A stretch of 64,000 bases of DNA, from contig NC_092572.1 of the NCBI RefSeq assembly GCF_037975245.1, positions 19,342,489 through 19,406,488 on the forward strand. Reading direction: 5' to 3'. Position numbers and translations under genes: made by a program. The first letter of the stretch is position 1. Every line of letters begins with the position of its first letter. Under the pieces are notes generated by a model. That model ran no database searches. It was not told the DNA's origin and saw only the letters and a program-made list of their open reading frames with translations. This stretch comes from Apostichopus japonicus (taxonomy: Eukaryota > Echinodermata > Holothuroidea > Aspidochirotida > Stichopodidae). Shown here piece after piece: positions 32,419 to 44,200 of the stretch.

Positions 32419-35400
32419 ATGCCGGAGATTAAAATCCAGCACGTTGTTTCTTGCAGTAGCGAGGATACGGTAAATGTAGGACCAAGTTTATGTTTAAAAA
32501 TATTCACCATTATATATGGTTAGGCCTCCTTTCCATTAAGCCTATAGACCCACTGTAAGTGTAAGCTAGGCTATAGCAAATATACGGCATGACAGGCTTA
32601 GTGAATAGCTAGCCTAGGCCTACTGGATATAGGCCTAGGCTCAACTTAGGCCAGGGTACACTTTTGCATAGGCATCATGTTTTCGATTTCAGTACATCTT
32701 TCCAATTTCAAAGTAGTAACAAAGTTAGGGACGTAAAAAATCATAAAGAAATATTTTTTTGATATGGTGGTGGTTTAGCCTGTGGATTTTTTTATTCATA
32801 CTAGTCATACTCATAGGCTAATGTAGCACTGAAGTTAGTAGAACTTAGAAGTAGCATGGACACTGCGAAGTTCGGACACCTTGGCCTTACTGTACAACAC
32901 CCAAAAACTATATCTTATGGTATAAATCGCCTGAAAATATACTTGATATTGTGGAGTCATTTTGGAGAGAAAATAACTTTAGCTTCGTATCTTTTTGTGA
33001 AATTGGCTCTAGCTGTAGGTTGTCATGGTGAAATCGTTTATTTCTTAGGGGTGTCTGAACTAGTGTTCCGAACTTCGCAATACTGACATACTTCTAATTT
33101 AGAATTTTGATTGAATGACCTTATGAAACATTACTTCCATCATGTAAAGCAATGTAAAGCTAGGCCTAAGTACTCAGGGTATTTTCTTTTCTTCATGCCA
33201 TTGCATGTACAGTACAGTATGGTAGAGTGACTAAGAGTACCATGTTTACTTTTACATGACTAAGTCACATTGCATTTAGTCAAAAGTGGTGCATAGTCGC
33301 CCACCCACTGGCAGAATCTTGTGTTATTCGCATTGCAGCTGGGCAGTAGTGACCTCACATTATTCAGCTTCCAGTTATGTACTGTAGCAAAGTTATTGAC
33401 CCCAGTTAAGGCAGAACACTATATGTTTACTTAAAATTATACTGTTATAGGTCATTCCATGTCAATCACAGATGGCTGTTGCTTGACCCTCTCCAAACAT
33501 ACCACCCTCTATGCTTGATTATAGCACCATGAAATCAGCATACTGTGGAAATTTAGTTGCATTGAGCTTCACAATTGTCCAATTTATGACAGTTTGCAAT
33601 TAAATTAAAGTTGTTGATCCTAATTGTTAAGGCAGAGCACTTTGTTTTCTTACCATGTATCTTCTCATAAAGTTGACATGTTCGTGCATTGGTAATGTCA
33701 TTTATCCCACATATTGTAAGTGGATTCAAATGGACCAATTCTTCACAAACCTTCAGTAATTAATAAAAAACAAGCAGCTCTATGTTATATTACCTTTCCT
33801 TTCTTCAACAGCTCCATAAAGCCAACAATTTATTAAATCCAGAATCATTTCGAAAATGGAAATGTGCTAATGTTGGTGAAAAGCATGCATCAGTCATCTT
33901 ACAGGTTTGTTCTTGAGGGTTTTGTTTTTGAGGATTTAGAACAGTTGTAATCTCAGCTTCTGTAGCATCGATTATCATATACCTACATATATACAGCATG
34001 CTATTTGCATGTATTGTATAAACCACCACAGGTGGTGAACTCTGTATGAACCTGAACCACACTTTGTTGTATGCAAAACCTCACTGTAGTATTTAGCTTC
34101 CTGTCTTACCAGTTTATGCTTCAAGACATTGACCAGCAAAGAAAACTATTAGGCGGAGTGTATCAGGCGGAGTGTATAGCCTAGTGGTTAACGCCGGCGT
34201 CTCCCAGTCATGAGATCCCCGGTTCGATTCCCCGCCGACAGCAATGTGTGTCGTCTGGCAAGGGTGTTGTTCAATAACAACTTCCTGACATGGACGTAAA
34301 ATGGATGTGTGCCGAGAGATTGGCTTCGGTCAGCTTGCGAGTCTACAAGCCTCCATGGCTTCTTTCGCGAGTTCCTGCTTGTGGGAAGATCACATATACT
34401 TACATTATACAGGAGAATGTATGTATCCCATAGAATCTTGTCTGATGTATAATACAATCCATTTTCCCTGATGGAAATCTTCCTAGGTGTCAAATATTGT
34501 CAGTCCCATTAAATATTCGCATTCATTAAGTTCTCGTTATCGGTGTAAAAATTTACACAGGAAATTCAGCATGGCACATGATGCTAAACTGATGTACAGT
34601 AATTGTAGCACTGTAATTTTTTAATGTGTTGCTTTTGTATTAGTCTGTGGAAAGTAACACAAACAAAAACACCCGTCTCTGCCAAAACCCAAATGAAAGA
34701 GAAATAGAAATCTTTTGATGACATAGTTTGTGCCAAATCTCTTCAAAATAGAATGCAGTCTTACGATATATAAGTCACATTGTTGTACACATGTGTAAGT
34801 TATTAAAGCCTCAGGAATTTCATTGCTAAATTTAGACGCGTTCTTAGTTTGGATATATATACCTGTATTTTGTAGGATTTCTAAGAGTTTTGTTGGTACT
34901 ATTATATGTAATGATTCTGGTTATATCATCAAATATGGAATCAGGAAATATGGAAATATGGAAAATTTGGTTGAATGAATTAGCATGAAACTATAGCATT
35001 AATTATATTGTGTTTGGTTATAATCAACATTGACTAATATTTATTCTTCCTGAGATGTACAGCAATCAAGTGATATACTACTGTGTGTTGTCTATGCCAA
35101 CATGTTCAATATATTCTATTTGATTAGTTTTTTTTTCTTTCTCTTTCTGATTTATTTGGTTGTCATTTCTCTAGTTGGAGAAGTCCACCGCCATACATTC
35201 CATCGACATCGGCAATGAAAGTTCTGCATTTGTGGAAGTACTGGTTGGGCATTCCACGTCAGATAAGCCCGAAGATTATCAGGTACGGTAGAAGTTACTA
35301 CTACTATTTGTGAGAATCTGGTAATGAGAGTGGAGTTTCAAGGAATTTTCAAGTTGTCCATTAGTTAAAGGATTTTTTGTTTTTTTTGTGGCAGAATTTC

Positions 35401-38245
35401 ATCATTTCATGAATTTCCAAACAATTTCTGTAAATTATCAACACTAGTACAGTAGGTGAGGGCATCATCGTTGTTACATCATTAAAGATCATGAATTTTC
35501 AAATTTTGATGAAGGTATCTGGCAACACTAGGTAAATGAATTACAATACATAGTGGCGAATGAGTCGAAACAATGGTGTTTGTTTTTCGAATCATATTAC
35601 AATAGTTTATACCCATATACTGGACCAGGGAAAATGTTTTCAAAAGTAGAATGCACTATGATGAACCAATGCTTAAATTAGGAGTACATAAGCAGGTGAA
35701 TCAAATGTTTTTCATTCACTGCAAGGACAGATCAGCAAAAGTATTCAATCAAAGAAATGTCATGTACCATGATGACATCACAGAACACCAAACTATCGTC
35801 CATTTATCAGGAGCAATGAAGAACTATCTCTGGCAAACATGAGTCATCTACAAATAAACACGAACAAGGTGCTGACATGATCTTGTCTTTTCACTTATCG
35901 GTGTGGAATATCTTTATCATCGTTAGATGTCACTTCAGTGGCCACTGGGATGACATTCATGGGGCTCTAAATGAGGCTTGTTGCATTTGTTCACTTGTAA
36001 TTTAAGTACAATTGTAAACTTGAAAATAATTTATCAGAAATTTTAGCCAACTGTAAACAAAGTTGCTAAAAAGTACTGATCTAAAAAAATATATCTATCT
36101 GGACAGTTGTTGATCATCAATTCAAATTCATTCATTTATTTGTTATTAAGACATACATACGTTCATGAGTTTAAGTACATACATTCATGTATCTAAGTAC
36201 ATACATTCATTTATCCAAGTACAAACATCATATATAAATGCATACATACGTAAATACAGTGTGTACTGACATACCTACATGCATTCATGTATCTAAGTAC
36301 ATACATTCATTTATCTAGGTACATACATTCATGTTGCTAAGTACAAACATATGTACATATAAATGCATACATGTAAATACAGTATGTACGTATGTACCTA
36401 CATGCATTCATGTATCTAAGTACATACATATGTACATATATACATGCATACCTATGTACATACATGCATATCAAGTTCATTAGAAAACATTTGAACGTTT
36501 ATCAAATCTAAGGACCATACATTCATCTTACAATTTCAGTAAGGATTTCAGTTTTCAAATGTAACAGGTTTTTAAGGGTAGATTGACATAAGTTACTTCC
36601 TCTTTTTAGTCTATTTTAAATCAACTAAATGATGTCACTTTTTTTCCCCCTCCATCAAGGTAATCTTGGTGACCTCGTCCTTTATGAACCCTATGGAGAG
36701 CAAGAACAGTAGCAATCCTAACCGGGTACGAATCTTTGGAGCTGACAAACTCTGCAAGCCGACTCTCGGGAAACAGTGGGACAGAGTCAAGATAGTTTGC
36801 ACCCAACCTTTCAATAAGGTAATGACTACTATCATTATGATCATAGTTCTACTCTTGTCTTGTAATACTTGTGCTATTCAAAGATCTTTCATCATTGCCC
36901 CTCCCCCCCACCAGGGAAGTCAAATAGCTGTGACTCAAGCAGGGTTACGTATGTAGCAGAATAATGATATTATTGGACACAATATATGTATATAATATAC
37001 ATTTTATTGTACAGATGGATAAAGACAACTTTAAGAATATCAATCATAGTTTTGAAACCTGCATGTAAAACTCAAGACAAGCATAATTATTACATATTGT
37101 CTTCATATGATAGATTAAATGCTCTCATGACGGGGTGAGATGGGGTGGAGTGGGGTGTGGTTAGGATGGTGGAGGAGGGGTTTGGTATGTTTCATAGACT
37201 TTATACCAATGTACTTTTATGTGAAATTGTTGCAGTGTGTGTTAGTGCTGTAAGTCAGATAATAATTGGTATTGCTTATTATTCAATGGTTTAATTGCTA
37301 CACAAACATAATATATATGCCAACCAGTTTATCTGAATAATAACTTGGTAAATTCCAATATTTCATTTGTGCAATTCAGTCACAGTCATTTAAGAGTGCA
37401 TGTTTGTATGCATCAAGTAGCTGTCAAGGAAGCTAGTCACACAGTGTATTAAAAATAGGGTTATTGCCTAAAAGAAGACTTTCTTGGACCTTGAATGTTA
37501 AACTGCTCTGGAAAGTGAAAACTAACGGTTCTATTCTATCAGTCTCCCTCCCTAAAATAAACATCAGATATCTAAGATTAATTTGGCATGGTGAATATCA
37601 TGTATACCTATTGGTGATAGAGGCTATCCAGAATTTGCAAAATGGGGTTGGGGTCATTGAAGGTGACTGCCATGTAGGGATGGGGAGTCTGGATGCCCTC
37701 CCTCCTCCCAAAATAAAACTTCAGAGTTTAGATCTGAAACGGTGCATCCTGAGGCACACAGTATTTATACTAGAAACTAGGACTGTCATTAGGTCTAAAT
37801 GCAAGTGTGTGCTAAATAAATACTTTGTCGTATCGTGTTGAGAAGGGACAATGTACACCCTCACACCATCTTGTACAATCCCCTTGCCTTGGATCAATGT
37901 AGATCAGTCTTTTTATTGGTTTCAGAATCCTAAGACAAATTCAATTTTTCATTCCTTAGTTTTCATTTTTAATAACAATATCGCAAGAAAAATATATTTT
38001 GAGACACATTTTCCGGACTTAATTTGATTTTGAGAGCCTGTGGTTCCAAAATTTTCAACAAATGCTAGAGTCAAACAGCGTAAAGATTGAAAAGAAATTA
38101 CTACAAGTTAATAAAATAATAATGGAATCTAATTATCTACTTATTCAGCCATTTTCTCCTCTTTCAGCACATCTCTTATGGACTGTCTTTTATCAAGCTT
38201 CATTCTCCTCCATCTGAATCAGATGCAACCTCTCCTCCCTCACAG
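32419..38245 (+). CDS. XRCC1: XRCC1 exons 1-5: N-terminal (polymerase-beta-binding) domain
   Basis: Residues 1-163. Motifs in order: MPEIKIQHVVSCSSEDT, ESFRKWKCANVGEKHASVIL, IHSIDIGNESSAFVEVLVG, VILVTSSFMNP, NPNRVRIFGADKL, WDRVKIVCTQPF and HISYGLSFIKLHSPP. Cys12 is kept, but the residue aligned with human Cys20 is Lys20, so the oxidised N-terminal form described for mammals could not use the same disulfide. Confidence 0.95.
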
Positions 38246-41200
38246 GTTGGTTAATTTCTCTTTTGTTCCTCCTCCTCCCCTCCCCTCCCCTCCCCTCCCC
38301 TCCCCTCCCCTCCCCTCCCATCCCCTCCCCTCCCCTCATACTTTTGCAACTTTCAACTTTGTTTTTCTCCAAGATATATTCTGTTGGGATCCCAATAAAC
38401 CTTGCCCATAATATAAATATTTAATCACTACATACGTCATTGACCAATACGTAATACAAGACCATGCTTGATTTGTGCACAGTCTATGGCAATTGTACCA
38501 GGGAGTTCCATAACAACTCCCTGATTGTACCAACGCAAAGTCTTGAATCTATTTTTAGCAACGGCTCATAACTAAACCTGCATCTCTGATGGTTGAATTC
38601 AAACTAGTGGGTTTGGGGGAACTGTGTGCGATTAATTTTAAATGTGGAATTTGTCGTGAACACTTTTCTCATTATCTGCACATATCCTTTATTACTCGCC
38701 AATTAACGTTGTTGGCAGGGAAAAACTTGGCTAATATCTTAGTTTGCTGTTTTGTGATTGATATATGTAAAAAACTTGATGGACATGTCAAAAAAGTAGA
38801 AAACGGCGACCAAACGCAAAATGCTGCTTTAATGTCTTTTAAACAAGTAGCTAAACATTGTGAACTTCTAGACCTGGTGTTACTGTAAAAGTTGTGTTGA
38901 ATGTCAGTTACACATAAAGAGCTGCTGTATGAAAGTTGCCAACATGTAAATGGTAACTTACGGTTGTTACTCTTTCGACAGAAAACTTTTGGAAAATTTG
39001 CCCTCAAGGAAGAAACACCTTCCAAAAAGCTCGCTGCCGGTAGCTTCTTTAAGGAGAGAAAGAAATCCAGAGAGGAGCCAGTTCCACTGAAAGGTAAGCT
39101 ATAAATATCTGGTCTTTGAAAAAACAGTTTAAAGAGTCACAAAGTATTGACAAGATAAATAAAGGAACCTCCAAAAAACAAGATTGAATACTTCTCAAAG
39201 ACTGAATTATTTTGTGTTTTAGAAGTTTTAGTTGCTATAAATGTATTGATTACTGTTCCCATCCATGGGAAAACCACAGCAAACCAAGATAAATGAGAAC
39301 TAAAAACAACTTGCAAATAAGTGAGTTATTGCAAGCTTCCTGACCAGAAATTCTGTCATGTATTTGTATAGTTCTTCTGTGTTCTTTTGTGTAATTTAGT
39401 TGAAAGTTTATAGTTCAGAGCCAAGCCAGTCTGTTTCCCTTTTCAGGGAATTATGTTGGGAAGTCAAACGAACCCTCCTCAATTTACTAACTGTTTCCAG
39501 TCATTAGTCGTTCACATGGTATTAAACAATGCTTCAGTCATATATATAAGCTTTTGTTTTCTGTTTTAAATTTTGTGTCATTGTTTTAATTTCTTCGTTA
39601 AGGAGCAGCGGCCATCAGAGCTGCCTCATACGAGATGGAGACGGGGTCGCCCGGGGAGGCATCCTCTCGGATTAGGGAGAAGGAGGAGAGGAAGACACCA
39701 GCTAAACCATCATCATCATCATCTTCATCAAGTACCAGAAGAGAAAGTGATATAAAGCCAAAACCCTCAGAAACAAAGCAGGTAAGTATTTTACGGTGAC
39801 AGTCTTTGAAGCTTCATCTTTTGGTTGGATTTGCCGCAATTTGATAGTAAAACAAGAGACTGTTGAGAAAAATGTGAGGTGTCAACCATACCAAATGTCG
39901 GATGCTGGGGGTGGGGGAGGGGGGAAGGGGGAATTGCAGCAACACGTCAGATAGAGATGTTTGCATATCAACCAGTGTGAACTACTGGTCTGCATTTGGT
40001 GTTTTAAACACCAAAATAAAAATGTTGGCATTTTTTAAATTTCCTCGGCCAAACAGTATTTTGGCCATTTTTGGGGTCTTCTCTAACGGCTTACCAATTT
40101 AGTTCAACTTCAATTCATAGTAGCTGAATTTTCACACATTTTTCTGTTACATTAACTTGTATTTATAACAGGATTTATGAGTGATCCACTAGGACTGAGG
40201 GATATTCGTCTTGTGTCAAAATGACAGGGCTTGGACAAAGTTACAACTCTGTGGGAGACTGCAGCTAACTACTACAGCTATTAGAAATAATTAGTAAAAG
40301 TAATTAACATATTGTCTTTTCTTGTTTTTCCTTTCCAGGCTAAAAAGAGAAAACTATCACAAGATGAAACAGAAGGAGGAGCTCACAGCAGTAAGGAGCA
40401 GGCGAAGAGAAAATATGTAGAGGAACAGAAAGGTAAATGTAACCAAGGTGGGGGGGGGGGGAAACAAGAAATTGTAGAAAACACTATTTTATGGACTTTA
40501 TTGATGGGGGAGAGGTGGAGGATGGGATTATTAGTACAGTTTTGTAATAGATAAGTTACTTTTATAGAAGAATATCTTTTACATCCAGGGCCATTTAAGA
40601 ATAAATAAAAATACATACTTGAATATGTATAGATGTAAATGATACCATGCATAAGTAATGTATAAAGTTGTAGGACTTTATATCGTCTGTTACACTCTAA
40701 CGTGAACTTCATGATGTCACCATGATAGTGACTGTACTGCTCTGTTCTGTTCAGTACAGTACAGCACTGTACTGTATTGTACATACTGTACTGTATTTAC
40801 TGTACTGTGCTGTACAGTACTGTACATTCTCTACTGTTCTGTACAGTACTGAACACACTGTGCTGTACATACAGTCTGTGTTAAACAATACTGTACATAC
40901 TGTGCTGTACAGTTCTGTACACACTGTGCGGTACATACTGTACTGTGCTGTACAGTTCTGTACATACTGCACTGTGCTGTGTTGTGCTGTAATGTACATA
41001 CAGAACAGTACTATACAGAACAACAGAGCAGTACAGTATGCACTGTACAGCACAGTGCATTACAGTACAGTACAGTATGTACAATACAGTACAGTGCTGT
41101 ACAGAACAGAACAGTATGCACAGCACAGTATGTACAGTACTGTACAGCACAGTATGTACTGTACTCTACTGTACTGTACTGTATGTTTTCACACACATTC

Positions 41201-44200
41201 TCAATAATCCCACTGAATGCTGATTTATCTACATAGAACATTATTGCATTCTCCATAAACTGTACATACTGTGAGGTTTGCCAGTCATACTATTTCTGAA
41301 TGTATGAAGGCCACAGATATAAAACAACTTTAAAAAATTTTGACCATTGTATTTTATGTATTTTTTTTTTACATTTTCATATTTTCATTTTCTTTTTAGA
41401 ACCCCCCAAGAAAAAGTCTGATGAGATAATGAAAGGTGTAAGATTTGTTCTCAGTGGTTACCAAAACCCTTACAGAGGTGAACTAAGGGACAAAGCTGTC
41501 AGAATGGGGGCAAAGTATGAAGCCAATTGGGGACCTGGATGCACCCATCTAATGTAAGTTAAGACATGAGGAGACACACTATATGCAGAGGTTAGTTTGT
41601 ATTCTCTTGCTCAGGTAAGTTGACTGTCAGAGCTGGTTGTAAATACTATTACTAAATTGATATTCTTTTCTTGTGATGGAGTGTAGGAGGGAGGGAGGTA
41701 AGGGAGGGAGGGAGAGGGAGGGAGAGTGGGTTGAACAGAAAACATTGTCTTAGAACAACAAAACAACATTTTCTCACCTCTTACCATAGCTCTGCGATAC
41801 TATTAACAGACGGTATATTGATTTTTTCCAACAGTTGCGCCTTTTCTAATACACCGAAATACCAACAAGTACGAGGGAAAGGAAAGATTGTTTCAAAAGA
41901 ATGGATTTTGGATTCTTATAAGAAGAAATTCCTCCAACCCTGGAAAAGGTACTGTACTTGTGATTTTAAGCTAATTTTCCTTCCATTAAAATTACTTGAC
42001 ACAAATGGTTTCTTTTGATACACATTACAAAATTATATAACTAAGTTGTGTATTTTGACCAGACAATGTAATATACATTCATAACTGGAAACCTCTTTAA
42101 TGTAACTAGGGATCTGTATCATAACCAACAGTTGCCTGCGAGAAATAAACAAGTTGTTCGCCATTTAAAAGCATTTTCTGGTGGTAAACAATGTAAAACT
42201 TTATTGAAGAGAAAACTTTTCCACACTGCTATAGTTGAAAACCCTCATCTCAATATCTTACCCCTAACTCGAGATACAGGTATTGTTGATTGAATGTAAC
42301 TCATTTGACTGGCTAAACCTTCAACTGTTCCAGGAAGTTGGATCACAGTAAGGGGTCTGTGATGTCATCTAGAACAAATGCTCTTTGGAAGCTTTACATA
42401 GGCTATTATAATCTTCTTGTTGATTTATCCTTAAAACCTGGTACATTTGGAATGATTGTATAGCTGTCAAAGTTCACTGTACTTAGAATTTCTTCAAAAT
42501 GTATCCTTTTTGTAAATATTATTTTCGTTTGTGAATAAATGATTGACAGACTATAAAGAAAAACAAAGGCATGTTTAGCTGAATTGCCCTGATGACATCA
42601 TCCATTCTGTTGTTGCCAGATGCATTTACAAAATTTGAAAAATTCATATCTTCACTATACAAAATGCTATGAAGATGTGGTTTTTGCATAACAGTTAAGG
42701 AAATTTAAATTTTCAGCAAATTTTGCTTATCAATCAAACCAAGCCACCAGAGAATCCTTTTAATCCAATCAAGATAACCGTGTACCCCACAGATTTAAAC
42801 TTATGTATCATAATTACTTCAATTTTATAAACTGCTAAAGTATATATGCTTGATAATGTCACCAGTTTGCCCTTGCAATTTACCATAAGTTTGAGCAGCT
42901 AAACCCATTGGAGTCTACCGTGGTTGTTGCAACTAGCCAAGTGCTATTTTTACAATCATTTTCATATTAAAGGTATAAACTCAGCAAAGATGGGGATTCT
43001 AGCACATCAGAGGAAGAAGAAGATGAAGAAGAGGATAGCGAGGAGGATGTTAGACCATCGGGAAGAGGCAGAGCGAGCCCGTCTGTGAAAGAAACGAAAC
43101 ACCAAACATCTCGTGACGAAAGGGATGAACAGAGTTCAAAGACGTCAAAGTCTTTAGAAACAAGAAAAGAAAAGACAGTGAAGCAGAGCCCAGCTAAGGA
43201 GGTGAAAAAAAATTAAATTAAATCAAAGAATCTTCTGGAAGTATTTTTAAAATCAGCTTTAAGTTTCAGTTTCATTTACAGTCTGTTTTGGGTCTCATCT
43301 TTACATTGAACTTTTTCCACGACAGCGTAGAATTTTTACTTCAGCTTGATGCAACTTTGTCATGTTCTCCATATGAGTGTCATTTGGTACACTCTAAATG
43401 ATGAAATGAGCTAGACTGGATGTTCAGATGTATGTATCACCTTTTTTTGTGATAATTTTTCTTTCCGGGCAAAGGGCATTTTCTCCATATTATAAACTAA
43501 GTGATGCTTAGTATTCATTGTCATAATACTTTCCTTACATCAGAGAGTGCAAAAATGTATTTAGTGCAGCAATTTTGTGATATTTTTTGGTGTAACATAA
43601 AATACCCAAACATGTGTGAAAAGCAGGTACTGAGCAGGGTATAAAGTTAGTACTGTAGTTTTTTAAAAATTACCCTCTCCATTTTGTGAATATCTAAGCC
43701 ATTTTTTTAAATGGGTTTCATTCCCTTCAGTTTCTCATGTTATGTAATCGGAACTAGCCTTCACAACATATTTATACCAACATGAGACCTTTTTTAATCC
43801 TTTTTTGATGAGAAAAAATCGCAAAGCGAAATGAAACAAACAAAAACCCAGGTAATTGTCGATGCTAACCAAGTGATGAAAAAATGATAAAGTCATGAGG
43901 AATGCAAGGAAGACTGAAAATAAAGTTAGGCCAGGATAAAGAACCCTGTTTATTCAGTGATTGTAAACTTTAAACACTTTTAAAGAATCCTTGAATTAAT
44001 GATTTTAAGTCCCTATTCTGGCCCTCTCTAGTTCCCCTTTTTGCAGCGAAGTCTCTGTAAAAGTTTTTGACTTTCTAGAAGATGTGGACATCATTTTATA
44101 ACACCAGTCATTTTATAACTATCCTTTCTTGTAATTTAATTTTTTTAATTCAATTTTTTCTTCTCATTATTATAAATGTGCTCTTAGAATTCCTCCAAGC

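Noticed and set aside
34165-34240. tRNA gene at the SINE head in XRCC1 intron 2
   Set aside because: Box A and box B are present but the T-stem and anticodon stem do not pair well, and a SINE body follows.
37464-37841. 125-codon open frame in XRCC1 intron 4
   Set aside because: It does not begin with ATG, has no recognisable domain and no coding-like composition.
38589-39025. Overlapping 99- and 117-codon frames on both strands in XRCC1 intron 5
   Set aside because: No family resemblance; neither has splice signals, and the first ends before exon 6.
40722-41256. 161-codon open frame and others in the GTAC-rich repeat
   Set aside because: Low-complexity Tyr/Cys/Thr/Val peptides from repeated ctgtac words.
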